Shown: positions 16,007 to 24,456, numbered from the stretch's first letter. The stretch: 64,000 nt of DNA from Pseudonocardia sp. DSM 110487 (GCF_019468565.1 NZ_CP080521.1:8432001-8496000); one strand, 5' to 3'. Numbers and translations are program-made. The notes: a model not told the origin generated them from the letters alone.

Positions 16007-17302
16007 TCAGCCGCGACGCCAGGACAGTACCCACAGGAGTACGGCGGCGCCAGAGACGAGAACCGCAGAGAGGAACGCTGGGCCGCCAGTGAGCGCGCCC
16101 ATCACCGCCACGCCGACGGTTGCCCCGGTCTGGCGAACCGCGTTCAGCAGGCCGCTCGCCGTGCCGGCGGTGCCATGCGGCGCGGCCGCGACCACGACGG
16201 TGACCAGCGCGGGCAGTGTCAGCGACACCCCGGTGCCGATCAGGAGCAGGCCAGCCGCGAGCAGCGGGTACAGCGCGGCGGGCCAGGCCGCGAGCAGCCC
16301 TGCGCCCGCGGTGAGCAGCACCAATCCGACGAGGACGGGCAGCCGAGGCCCGCGGGCGGCGACGATGCGCGCCGTGAACACCGGCCCCGCGGCGGTCGGG
16401 AGCGTGAGGGGCAGGAACGCGAGGCCGGCCAGCATCGGCGTGAGGTGGTGCTCGTCCTGAAGGAGCAGCGTGGTGGTGAACAACACGCCCGCGAGTACGA
16501 AGTTGATTGCCGCGCCGGCCACCAGGCCGGACACCACCTGGGGCGCGCGCAGGAGCTCGGGCGGGACCGTGGGCACCTCGCTGCGCCGCTCCCAGCGGAC
16601 GAACAGCAACGCGCCGATCACCGCTGGCACAACGGCGAGGGGCTGCGCGGCGACGACTCCCTCCGTCACGGATGCGAGGACGAGGCACGCGGCGAGCTGC
16701 GGTCGCCAGTCCACCCGGCCTGGCACCGGCCCGATGCGGCCCTCCCGCGTGGTCATGGCGAGGCTCAGCGCGGCGAGCGGGACGTTCACGAGGAAGACGG
16801 CCCGCCAGCCGCCCACGTCCACGAGGAGCCCGCCTGCGAGCGGGCCCGCGACCAACGCGACGCCCGTCGTGGCCGCCCACGTGCCGAGCGCCCTCGCCCG
16901 GCGCGCCGGGTCGGGGTACAGCTGCGTGATCAGCGCCAGCGAGCTCGGCAAGCACGCCGCCGCGGCCACCCCGAGCAGCGCCCGCAGCCCGACCAGGACA
17001 CTCGCCGTGGGTGCGGCCGCGGAAGCCAGCGACAACAGGCCGAAAGCGGCGACGCCCCAGCGGAAGACACGCGCCGCACCGAGGCGGTCCGCTGCCGCGC
17101 CGCCGCCGAGGAGGAACGCGGCGAACGTGACGGTGTAGGCGTCGACCACCCACTGCTGCTCGGCGAGCGTCCCGCCCGTAGAGGCCCGCAGGTCGGGGAG
17201 GGCGACGGTCAGGACCGTCGTGTCGAGGAGCACGAGGAAGTACGCGAGGGAGATCCCCAGCAGGCGCGAAGTGGTTGCGCCGGTGTTCGGAGCGGTCGTC
17301 AC
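16007..17302 (-). CDS. MFS drug/metabolite exporter (DHA2-like)
   Basis: This 431-aa polytopic protein opens with the DHA-type segment FLVLLDTTVLTVALPDL, followed by WVVDAYTVTFAAFLLGGG and the motif A-like loop ADRLGAARVF. Further on, TGVALVAGPLAGGLLVDVGGWR is the antiporter motif C region. Such carriers export drugs or metabolites in exchange for protons. The GTG at 17302 gives a normal N-terminus; an in-frame TTG at 17338 would add twelve residues. It is divergent from the LysR-type gene across 95 bp containing a perfect palindrome, which suggests it is the LysR target. Confidence 0.9.
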   Translation of the reverse strand: MTTAPNTGATTSRLLGISLAYFLVLLDTTVLTVALPDLRASTGGTLAEQQWVVDAYTVTFAAFLLGGGAAADRLGAARVFRWGVAAFGLLSLASAAAPTASVLVGLRALLGVAAAACLPSSLALITQLYPDPARRARALGTWAATTGVALVAGPLAGGLLVDVGGWRAVFLVNVPLAALSLAMTTREGRIGPVPGRVDWRPQLAACLVLASVTEGVVAAQPLAVVPAVIGALLFVRWERRSEVPTVPPELLRAPQVVSGLVAGAAINFVLAGVLFTTTLLLQDEHHLTPMLAGLAFLPLTLPTAAGPVFTARIVAARGPRLPVLVGLVLLTAGAGLLAAWPAALYPLLAAGLLLIGTGVSLTLPALVTVVVAAAPHGTAGTASGLLNAVRQTGATVGVAVMGALTGGPAFLSAVLVSGAAVLLWVLSWRRG

Positions 17303-17356
17303 GCCGCCGACTCTGCGCAGCGCTCCTCTCTCCACCAACAGGCCGGACCGGACGGA

Positions 17357-17377
17357 GCGTTCGGGCTTCCCGAACGC
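17357..17377. promoter_or_regulatory. Perfect palindrome, candidate LysR operator
   Basis: The sequence GCGTTCGGG-CTT-CCCGAACGC has 9-bp perfect arms and a 3-bp spacer. It lies between the divergent MFS exporter and LysR genes, 20 bp before the LysR GTG. Position and symmetry fit autoregulation by the LysR protein and control of the exporter; binding is inferred. Confidence 0.55.
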
Positions 17378-17397
17378 CGGCGACCTACGCTGACCAC

Positions 17398-18276
17398 GTG
17401 GACCTCCGGCACCTGCGCGTCTTCCTGGCCGTCGCGGAGGCGGGCACGGTGGCGGCAGGCGCCGAGCGCGCCGAGCTGTCGCGCGCCACGGTGTCCGAGC
17501 AGGTCCGGGCGCTCGAAGGCGCGCTCGGCGTCGCGCTCTTCGAGCGCAGGCGCGACGGGATGGCGCTCACCGAACAGGGCAGGCGGCTCGTGCCGGCGGC
17601 GCGGCAGCTGCTCGACCACGCCGAGGCAGTGCGCCGCCTCGTCACCGACGCTCCGGCGACCATCCGGGTCGGCACCCTCGAGACGCTGATCGCCACCCGG
17701 CTCCCCGCCGTGATCGGCCGGCTGGCCGACCGGCGCCCCGACCTCCGCCTCGACGTGCGGTCGATGATGCGCGGGGCGCTCCTACGAGCCGTCCGCGAAG
17801 GTGAACTGGACGCCGCGCTCCTGCTGGACACCGGCGCCTCGCTCGGAGGCCTCGGATTCGACGGCGAGAGCGGCGCGCTCCAGTTCGTCGACATCGGTAC
17901 CGTCCGGCTCCACCTCGCCGCTGGGCCGCGGCACCGGCTCGCGAGCGCCGGGCCGCTCGCACCCGCCGACCTGACCGACGAGCTCGTCCTCGTGACGCCC
18001 GCCGGCTGCTCCTTCCGCATGGCCACCGATCGGCTGCTCGGTGCGGGCGGCAGGCGCACCGAGCTCGCCGGCGTCTCCACCGTGAAGGCATGGGCCGGGC
18101 AGGGCCTCGGCATCGCGCTGCTGCCGGATTTCGCGGTGGCCGGCGAGCTGTCCGACGGCACCCTCGTGTCGCTGCCGCTGCACGGCCCGCCCGTCGAGCT
18201 CGCCCTTCGCGTCGTGTGGCGGGGCGGCGACGAAGGTCGCGAACTCCGTGACGCGCTCTATGCAATTGCCTCCTGA
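17398..18276 (+). CDS. LysR-family transcriptional regulator
   Basis: This 292-aa protein has a classic LysR winged helix in residues 1-62 (HLRVFLAVAEAGTVAAGAE, LSRATVSEQVRALEGALGV, FERRRDGMALTEQGRRLVPAA). A type 2 periplasmic-binding-like effector domain follows, with IRVGTLETLIATRLPAVIGRL and GQGLGIALLPDF. The start is the GTG at 17398, giving VDLRHLRVF. It is divergent from an MFS exporter, the usual layout for a LysR regulator and its target. The inducer is unknown. Confidence 0.92.
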   Translation: MDLRHLRVFLAVAEAGTVAAGAERAELSRATVSEQVRALEGALGVALFERRRDGMALTEQGRRLVPAARQLLDHAEAVRRLVTDAPATIRVGTLETLIATRLPAVIGRLADRRPDLRLDVRSMMRGALLRAVREGELDAALLLDTGASLGGLGFDGESGALQFVDIGTVRLHLAAGPRHRLASAGPLAPADLTDELVLVTPAGCSFRMATDRLLGAGGRRTELAGVSTVKAWAGQGLGIALLPDFAVAGELSDGTLVSLPLHGPPVELALRVVWRGGDEGRELRDALYAIAS

Positions 18277-18464
18277 GCTGCGAATCCTTATCGCACCGAC
18301 CGCTCAGCGCACGAGATCAGGCATCGGTGACAGACCGTGCGTCTTTCCGGTGACGACGCTCTCGCGTGGGAGCGGGAGCCGCCCGGCGGGGGCACCATGG
18401 TCACACCGCGCTGCGCAGGCGGGCGCCGCGCGAACTCACCACAGCCGGCAGCGAAGGGGAGAAG

Positions 18465-18899
18465 ATGAAGATCGCCGACATCCTCGACACCAAGGGATCC
18501 ACCGTTCATTCCGTGCTGCCATGGCTCACGGTGTCAGAAGTCGTCGAGCGCCTCGGCAGGCTGGAGATCGGGGCCGTGCTCGTGTGCGACGAGCACAGCA
18601 CCATGAAGGGCATCGTGTCCGAGCGGGACATCGTCCGCGCGCTGCGCAAGCACGGCACCACGCTGCTCACGATGCCCGTGAGCGAGGTGATGACCCGCTA
18701 CGTCCAGACGGCGAGCCCGGACGAGACGGTCGCCCACGCGATGGCCCGGATGACGTCGGGCCGCTACCGGCACCTCCCCGTCGTGGAGAACGGCCGCCTC
18801 GTGGGCATGGTCAGCATCGGCGACCTGGTGAAGCACCGGGTGCGCGAGATGGAACTGGAGACGGGTGTCCTCCGAGACGCACTGATCTCCCGCTACTGA
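18465..18899 (+). CDS. CBS-domain protein
   Basis: This 144-aa protein consists of two CBS motifs (IADILDTKGSTVHSVLPW...IGAVLVCDEH...GIVSERDIVRAL, then VSEVMTRYVQTASPDETV...RHLPVVENGRLVGMVSIGDLV). Paired CBS domains bind adenosine nucleotides and regulate partner proteins, here as a stand-alone module. A strong AGGGGAG precedes ATG 18465. It is separated from the LysR gene by 188 bp in which nothing else was recognised. A long palindrome starts 10 bp after its stop. The partner is unknown. Confidence 0.9.
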   Translation: MKIADILDTKGSTVHSVLPWLTVSEVVERLGRLEIGAVLVCDEHSTMKGIVSERDIVRALRKHGTTLLTMPVSEVMTRYVQTASPDETVAHAMARMTSGRYRHLPVVENGRLVGMVSIGDLVKHRVREMELETGVLRDALISRY

Positions 18900-18908
18900 T
18901 CTAGGGAT

Positions 18909-18961
18909 GTCGGCAAAGCCACTTTCATGACGCCTGGCGTCGTGAGAGTGGCTTTGCCGAC
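18909..18961. repeat. Near-perfect 53-bp palindrome after the CBS gene
   Basis: The arms 18909-18934 and 18936-18961 are 26 bp long with two mismatches and a single-base centre; the outer 14 bases (GTCGGCAAAGCCAC) are perfect. There is no U-tract. It could act as a terminator for the CBS gene, but its length and perfection suggest a REP-like dispersed element. No second copy was seen in the window. Confidence 0.85.
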
Positions 18962-19085
18962 TCCATGGCCCCGCGTGGCCCTTGGAACGTTCACACTCGC
19001 GAACACTCTCGCGCGAACCGGCACGCGGCCCGTACGACTGGGCACCATCCCGCTGGAAGATCGCCAGGGGGAGGACCCGATCTGT

Positions 19086-19646
19086 ATGCACCCTCGTCGA
19101 CCGGTCCGCATCGATGAGCCAGTCTCTTCCAAAGCACGCCGCTCCACGCACGTCTCCATGTGGCATCGCCCAGCTCTGCCGCTGCTCGTGGTCACGGTAT
19201 TCATACTGACGGTCGCCGGAGCCGGCCAAGCCCACGCTGACGCCGCCGGGAAAGCAGCGCTGGCGCCGGCACAGGACGCCGGGCTCTTCACGGGCCACGG
19301 CGACCACGTCCACATCTCGAGCACGGCGCCCAGGTCTGCGTCCGCACACGGGTGGTGGACCGTCGATGCAAACGTCGGGGAGCCACCAACGCACGCGGTC
19401 GTAACCGTTCAACTACAGATGAAGCTGCAGGATGAGAACGATGCGACGTGGATCGACGCAGGCGAACCGGGATCAGAGCGGGTCAAGCCAGGCGGCGGTT
19501 CCGCAAACAGAGCGAATGCCCGAGTGCAGTGCAAGAACTCCGCCAGGACCATATGGCGGAGCGTGATCGATGTCGACATCATCGGCTACGCCGACTCGCC
19601 GAATCAAACGATAACCCCGGAGCGCGCCATCCCATGCCGAGTATGA
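19086..19646 (+). CDS. Small secreted protein of unknown function
   Basis: This protein of 186 aa (or 162 aa from the ATG at 19158) has a Sec signal peptide: a basic stretch, then LPLLVVTVFILTVAGAG and a QAHADA cleavage region. The mature part, about 130 residues, contains GDHVHISSTAPRSASAHGWW, a VTVQLQMKLQDEND strand, a WIDAGEPGSERVKPGGGSA segment and two Cys (CKNS, PCRV) that could form a disulphide. The ATG at 19086 is preceded by GGGGGAGG, 9-10 nt upstream. By eye the GC content is lower than the surroundings, suggesting acquired DNA. No family was recognised with confidence. The following gene starts 9 bp downstream, so they may be co-transcribed. Confidence 0.7.
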   Translation: MHPRRPVRIDEPVSSKARRSTHVSMWHRPALPLLVVTVFILTVAGAGQAHADAAGKAALAPAQDAGLFTGHGDHVHISSTAPRSASAHGWWTVDANVGEPPTHAVVTVQLQMKLQDENDATWIDAGEPGSERVKPGGGSANRANARVQCKNSARTIWRSVIDVDIIGYADSPNQTITPERAIPCRV

Positions 19647-19655
19647 TCTGCACCC

Positions 19656-20399
19656 ATGAAGGTGCTCAGCCCCAGCATGTTCGTGGCTATCTTCGGCGAA
19701 CTTCGATCGCACCGGTGGATCACCTCCGATGCTCTGACGGAGGACGCATACAGCTTCTTCGCCAGCCGTGCCGAGCTCATGGGCTGGTCGCGGCAGGATG
19801 GTAGTGGTCTGTGGGGCATGAACGACGCGTCCTTCGACCTTTCCGCGAGTAACCCCCGTATCGCATGGTTTCAGGTAGGACTCGACGAGCGCACGGTCGA
19901 CGGGGCGAGCTTCCCCTTCTACTCCCTGCTGGCATGCGGGTGCGATGTACTGGGCAGGATTGGCGAGATCACGGTGCGGGCGGCGCAGTTCCTCGTGCCG
20001 GTGCAGATGGGCGGCACACCGGCAGCGATCTCATCGGTTCCCAACTGGTTCAACGCGTGCGACCCCGCGGCCCGCGTGAGCATGCGCGTCACGCTCGATT
20101 CCGGCGAGGACCCCGTCCTGCCGCAGGTGGCGGTCAACGTAGCCGAGCTCGCGTCCCGGATCGCGCGAGAGCCCTTCGCGATCGCACCAGCCGCAGGCAC
20201 CACACACGTGCGACTTCTTCCAGAGGTGACGGACGGCTTCTGGCTGGGCGACAGCCGCCACCCCGTCACCTTCGACACTGTCGCACCGGACTGGTCCGCC
20301 GACTCCATCGCCTGGACGGCGAACCTCCTCACCGAGTCCTGTCGTCGCGTCGGAGTGAAGACCTCAATACTGATCAACATAGACCGAGCCGAGGGTTGA
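19656..20399 (+). CDS. Hypothetical protein, no recognised family
   Basis: This 247-aa soluble protein has no signal peptide or membrane helix. It begins MKVLSPSMFVAIFGELRSHRW and contains an aromatic-rich N-terminal third, a VGLDERTVDGASFPFYSLLAC segment, and a C-terminal AWTANLLTESCRRVGVKTSI region. Codon use is less GC-biased than in neighbouring genes, as in the secreted gene 9 bp upstream. The two probably form one transcript in an acquired patch. No catalytic motif was recognised and no function is proposed. Confidence 0.72.
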   Translation: MKVLSPSMFVAIFGELRSHRWITSDALTEDAYSFFASRAELMGWSRQDGSGLWGMNDASFDLSASNPRIAWFQVGLDERTVDGASFPFYSLLACGCDVLGRIGEITVRAAQFLVPVQMGGTPAAISSVPNWFNACDPAARVSMRVTLDSGEDPVLPQVAVNVAELASRIAREPFAIAPAAGTTHVRLLPEVTDGFWLGDSRHPVTFDTVAPDWSADSIAWTANLLTESCRRVGVKTSILINIDRAEG

Positions 20400-20409
20400 T
20401 CTGCAATAC

Positions 20410-20532
20410 CGGGTGTCCATGGCTGCGGCGACTACCATGAACAACCGATATTCGGGATCTTCGCGGGAATGATCCGCTGTTTCGGGTGTACATGGTCGTG
20501 GGAGCAGCCATGGGCAACCGACAGTCCGGATC
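20410..20532. repeat. Two direct copies of a 50-bp imperfectly palindromic unit
   Basis: The units 20410-20459 and 20483-20532 align directly: CGGGTGT-x-CATGG, a variable 12-bp centre, CCATG-xx-CAACCGA, then a near-identical TCxGGATC end. Each unit is internally symmetrical around CATGG/CCATG. A 23-bp spacer separates them. The remaining 200 bp to the nitroreductase stop hold nothing recognised. Confidence 0.75.
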
Positions 20533-20735
20533 ATGCCGGCCGCACCCGGAGCGGCCGCTGTCCGCGGCCGGGTTCCATCAGCTCGGTCTGGTCGGACCGT
20601 CCGCCGGCACCCGGACGGCACCACAGAGCACCGGGAACGTTCCGCGGAACGCCCATGATCGCCGGTGAGGCACCCACACACGCCGGACCCCGGCCGGATC
20701 CAGCGTGCCGTACATCACGAACTCCTGCTGTCCGG

Positions 20736-21359
20736 CTAGTCGAACGCGGGGTCCTCCACGCGCGTGCGCTTCAGCTCAAAGAAGTGGGGGTACGTCGCCA
20801 GCAGGCGGGCCCCGTCGAAGACGCGGCCCGCGTCCTCGCCGCGGGGGATGCGGGAGAGGACCGGGCCGAAGAAGGCGACGCCGTCGACGTGGATCGTCGG
20901 GGTGCCCACGTCGAGGCCGACCGGGTCCATGCCGCGGTGGTGGCTCGCCTTGAGCGCCTCGTCGTACTCGGTGCTCGTCGCGGCGTCGGCGAGGGAGGCG
21001 GGCAGGCCCAGCTCGGCGAGCGCCTCCTTGATCACGACGTCGAAGTCCTTGTTGCCCTGGTTGTGGATGCGGGTGCCGAGTGCGGTGTAGAGCGGCTCGA
21101 GGATCTCGTCGCCGCGCTCCTGGGCGGCGGCGATCGCAACCCGGACCGGGCCCCACGCGCGGTCCATCAGCTCGCGGTACTGGTCGGGCAGGTCACGCCC
21201 CTCGTTGAGCACCGCGAGGCTCATCACGTGCCAGTTGATCTCGATGTCGCGGACCTCGCTCACCTCGAGGATCCAGCGCGACGTGATCCACGCCCACGGG
21301 CACAGCGGGTCGAACCAGAGGTCGACACGTGCGGTTTCGGTCGGCGCGGCGCTCGTCAC
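20736..21359 (-). CDS. Mycothiol-dependent nitroreductase, Rv2466c/DsbA-like family
   Basis: This 207-aa thioredoxin-fold protein is close to M. tuberculosis Rv2466c over its full length (DLWFDPLCPWAWITSRWILE, INWHVMSLAVLNEGRDLPDQ, GTPTIHVDGVAFFGPVLS, YPHFFELKRTRVEDPAFD). Rv2466c uses mycothiol to reduce nitro compounds and protects against oxidative stress. The active site here reads CPWA rather than the CPWC of Rv2466c, so only one catalytic Cys is present. The GTG at 21359 was chosen because AGGAG sits 8 nt before it and the protein then starts like the family. It is divergent from pepN, an arrangement shared with mycobacteria. Confidence 0.9.
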   Translation of the reverse strand: MTSAAPTETARVDLWFDPLCPWAWITSRWILEVSEVRDIEINWHVMSLAVLNEGRDLPDQYRELMDRAWGPVRVAIAAAQERGDEILEPLYTALGTRIHNQGNKDFDVVIKEALAELGLPASLADAATSTEYDEALKASHHRGMDPVGLDVGTPTIHVDGVAFFGPVLSRIPRGEDAGRVFDGARLLATYPHFFELKRTRVEDPAFD

Positions 21360-21519
21360 GGCTGCTCCTCGGGTCTGGTGCTCGCTCTTTCCCGGCACCA
21401 ACCCGACCGGGGTACCCGGCATTCCACGCCCAGCCCGATCTCGACGGCGCGCCGCAGACGCACGTGGTTGGATCGGCAGCCAGTCCGAGCGCCAACCGAC
21501 CCAGGAGTGCCGAGTCCGC

Positions 21520-24057
21520 ATGGCCCCTCCCAACCTGACCCGCACCGACGCCGAGCGTCGGGCCGCGCTGCTGGAGGTCGTCGACTACGCCGTCGAGCTC
21601 GACCTCACCGACGGCGCTGGATTGCCGGGTGACGCGACGTTCGCCACCACGACGACCGTCCGCTTCCGCTGCGCCGAGCCGGGCGCAGAGAGCTGGATCG
21701 ACTTCGTGGGGCCCGACGTCGCCGAGGCCGCGCTGAACGGCGAGCCGCTCGACGTGTCCGGCTACCGCGAGGAGGACGGGATCGCGCTGCCCGGCCTCGC
21801 CGCCGACAACGAGCTGCGGGTGGTTGCCACCGGCCGGTACATGAACACCGGCGAGGGCCTGCACCGGTTCGTCGACCCCGTCGACGGTGCCGTCTACCTG
21901 TACTCCCAGTTCGAGACGGCCGACGCGAAGCGCATGTTCGCCTGCTTCGACCAGCCCGACCTCAAGGCGCGCTACACCCTCACGGTCACTGCGCCCGAGG
22001 ACTGGAAGGTCGTCTCGAACGCCTCTGCTGAGAGCGTCGATGACGGCGTGCACCGGTTCGCGACGACCGAGATCATGTCGACCTACCTGGTGGCGCTGAT
22101 CGCCGGCCCCTACACCGTGTGGCACGACGAGCACGACGGCATCCCGCTGGGCATCTTCTGCCGCGCGTCGCTGGCCGAGCACATGGACGCGGAACGACTG
22201 TTCACCGAGACCAAGCAGGGCTTCGACTTCTACCACCGCAACTTCGGCGTGCGGTACCCGTTCGGCAAGTACGACCAGCTGTTCGTGCCCGAGTTCAACG
22301 CGGGCGCCATGGAGAACGCGGGCGCGGTGACGTTCCTGGAGGACTACGTCTTCCGGTCCCGCGTCACCCGGTTCCTCTACGAGCGCCGCGCCGAGACCGT
22401 GCTGCACGAGATGGCACACATGTGGTTCGGCGACCTGGTCACCATGCGGTGGTGGGACGACCTGTGGCTGAACGAGTCGTTCGCCACCTGGGCGTCGGTG
22501 CTCTGCCAGGCGGAGGCCACGGAGTACACGCAGGCATGGACCACGTTCGCGAACGTCGAGAAGTCGTGGGCCTACCGGCAGGACCAGCTGCCCTCCACGC
22601 ACCCGGTCGCCTCCGACATCCCGGACCTGCAGGCCGTCGAGGTGAACTTCGACGGCATCACCTACGCCAAGGGTGCGTCGGTGCTCAAGCAGCTCGTCGC
22701 GTACGTCGGGCTGGAGCCGTTCCTCGCGGGGCTGCGCACCTACTTCCAGCGCCACGCCTGGGGCAACGCCACCTTCGACGACCTGCTCGCGGCGCTGGAG
22801 GAGTCGTCCGGCCGCGACCTGTCCGGCTGGGGCGCCCAGTGGCTGAAGACCACCGGGCTCAACCTGCTGCGCCCGTCGTTCGAGCTGGACGACGACGGCC
22901 GCTTCACCCGCTTCGCCGTGGTGCAGGGCGGCGCGCGGCCCGGCGCGGGCGAGCTGCGCACCCACCGGCTCGCCGTTGGCGTCTACGACGACCGCGACGG
23001 CAAGCTCGTGCGCACCCACCGCGTCGAGGTCGACGTCTCGGGCGAACGCACCGAGGTGCCGGAGCTCGTCGGGGTGCCCCGCGGGAAGCTCGTGCTGGTC
23101 AACGACGACGACCTCACCTATTGCGCACTGCGCCTCGACCCTGGCTCGCTCGCCACACTCGTCGACCGAATCGGGGACATCGCGGAGCCGCTGCCCCGCA
23201 CGCTGTGCTGGTCGGCGGCATGGGAGATGACGCGGGAGGCAGAGCTCAAGGCCCGCGACTTCGCGACTCTCGTGGCAGGCGGGTTCGGTGCCGAGTCCGA
23301 GGTGGGCGTGGTGCAGCGGCTGCTGATGCAGGCGCAGACCGCGATCACGTCATACGCCGACGAGCAGTGGGCCGCCGAGCGCGGCTGGTCGATGTTGGTC
23401 GACGCCCTGCTGTTCCGGCTCTCCACGGCGCCGGCAGGCTCGGACGCGCAGCTGGCCGTCGTCAACGCGCTCACCGGCGGCGTGCTCTACACGACGGTGC
23501 TGGAGGGCATGCAGGGCTGGCTGGACGGCGTCGGCGTGCCGGACGGGCTGACCATCGACACCGACCTGCGCTGGCGGCTCCTGCACGCCCTCGTGGCCCA
23601 CGGCTACGCGCGCGAGGCCGAGATCGACGCCGAGCTGGAACGCGACCCCACCTCCACCGGGCAGCGGCAGGCCGAGCGCGCCCGCGCGCTGATCCCCACG
23701 GCCGAAGCCAAGGAGCGGGCCTGGACCCGGGCCGTCCACGACGACGACATCCCGAACGCCGTGCAGGAGGCGATCATCAGCGGCTTCTCGCACCCCATCC
23801 AGCGCGGGTTGCTCGGTGGGTACGTGGAGCGCTACTTCGGCGAAGTGGCCGAGGTGTGGTCGCGGCGCACCAGCGAGCGGGCCCAGCAGGTGGTGGTGGG
23901 GCTGTTCCCGTCGTGGGCGGTGGACAAGTCCACGGTCGAGGCCGCGGACGCGTGGCTGGCCGACGAGTCCCACCCGCCTGCCCTGCGCCGGCTGGTGTCC
24001 GAAGGTCGCGCCGGCATCGTCCGGGCGCTGGGGGCGCGGGAGTTCGACAAGTCGTAG
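21520..24057 (+). CDS. pepN: Aminopeptidase N (M1 family)
   Basis: This 845-aa M1 metallopeptidase removes N-terminal residues from peptides in the cytosol. It shows the exopeptidase GAMEN motif (NAGAMENAGAV), the zinc site HEMAH (His296, Glu297, His300) with the third ligand in LNESFA, and the downstream YAKGASVLKQL segment. The C-terminal ERAP1-like helical domain is complete. The ATG at 21520 is preceded by AGGAG. The divergent nitroreductase and the DUF5130/ctaJ genes further on match the mycobacterial neighbourhood, with lipB and a small gene inserted between. Confidence 0.95.
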   Translation: MAPPNLTRTDAERRAALLEVVDYAVELDLTDGAGLPGDATFATTTTVRFRCAEPGAESWIDFVGPDVAEAALNGEPLDVSGYREEDGIALPGLAADNELRVVATGRYMNTGEGLHRFVDPVDGAVYLYSQFETADAKRMFACFDQPDLKARYTLTVTAPEDWKVVSNASAESVDDGVHRFATTEIMSTYLVALIAGPYTVWHDEHDGIPLGIFCRASLAEHMDAERLFTETKQGFDFYHRNFGVRYPFGKYDQLFVPEFNAGAMENAGAVTFLEDYVFRSRVTRFLYERRAETVLHEMAHMWFGDLVTMRWWDDLWLNESFATWASVLCQAEATEYTQAWTTFANVEKSWAYRQDQLPSTHPVASDIPDLQAVEVNFDGITYAKGASVLKQLVAYVGLEPFLAGLRTYFQRHAWGNATFDDLLAALEESSGRDLSGWGAQWLKTTGLNLLRPSFELDDDGRFTRFAVVQGGARPGAGELRTHRLAVGVYDDRDGKLVRTHRVEVDVSGERTEVPELVGVPRGKLVLVNDDDLTYCALRLDPGSLATLVDRIGDIAEPLPRTLCWSAAWEMTREAELKARDFATLVAGGFGAESEVGVVQRLLMQAQTAITSYADEQWAAERGWSMLVDALLFRLSTAPAGSDAQLAVVNALTGGVLYTTVLEGMQGWLDGVGVPDGLTIDTDLRWRLLHALVAHGYAREAEIDAELERDPTSTGQRQAERARALIPTAEAKERAWTRAVHDDDIPNAVQEAIISGFSHPIQRGLLGGYVERYFGEVAEVWSRRTSERAQQVVVGLFPSWAVDKSTVEAADAWLADESHPPALRRLVSEGRAGIVRALGAREFDKS

Positions 24058-24205
24058 CCGGCCGCCGAGTAGCACGGTCGCCTGCGTACCCCACCTGGGC
24101 CGGCGCTCCTCGTCTCCGCCGGCGCGCCCCGTCGACGGGGCCCGCCGGCCGATACAGGGTGCGCCAGGGGAGCCGGGCGCGGCAGTGCAGGCTCCGGCCT
24201 CTTGG

Positions 24206-24378
24206 GCCTCCGGTGGCGCCGCGCAGTGTGCGGGGTCGCCCCTCACGACTCAAGGGCGCTCCGCGTCGCTTCGCGATCGCTGCGCGACCCTTGACTCGCG
24301 AGCCTCTGCGACCCCTCGGGCAGACGTCGCGGGCAGGCCAAGGGCCTGCCCGATGGGGCGCGCGGCGCCACCGGAGGC
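24206..24378. repeat. Nested inverted repeat, about 173 bp, between pepN and lipB
   Basis: The outer arms 24206-24224 and 24360-24378 are perfect 19-bp inverted copies (GCCTCCGGTGGCGCCGCGC). Inside, GGGGTCGC at 24232-24239 pairs with GCGACCCC at 24308-24315, GACTCAAGGG pairs with CCCTTGACTC with one mismatch, and a separate perfect 9-bp hairpin (GGGCAGGCC-aag-GGCCTGCCC) lies at 24331-24351. The 526-bp gap after pepN has no gene; this structure and repeat copy C occupy most of it. Confidence 0.8.
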
Positions 24379-24389
24379 GGATCCACGGG

Positions 24390-24456
24390 CATGATCGAGG
24401 CTTCGGCGCGGAAACGGGCGAAAACAACCCGGGAACGCGCCGAACTGCTGATCAAG
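24390..24456 (+). repeat. 67-bp palindromic repeat, copy C
   Basis: It is the same length as copies A and B and matches B at 51 of 67 positions by eye; positions 39-56 are nearly invariant. The left inner stem has diverged (GGAAACGGGC) so the hairpin is weaker. It starts 11 bp after the large nested inverted repeat and lies downstream of the convergent pepN and lipB genes. Confidence 0.82.

Noticed and set aside
20410..20532. CRISPR-like repeat pair
   Set aside because: Only two units, each internally symmetrical with variable centres, and no cas gene in the window.
20364..20681. A 105-codon minus-strand reading frame over the tandem repeats
   Set aside because: It exists only because the repeats are free of stops in that frame; no start signal or domain was seen.
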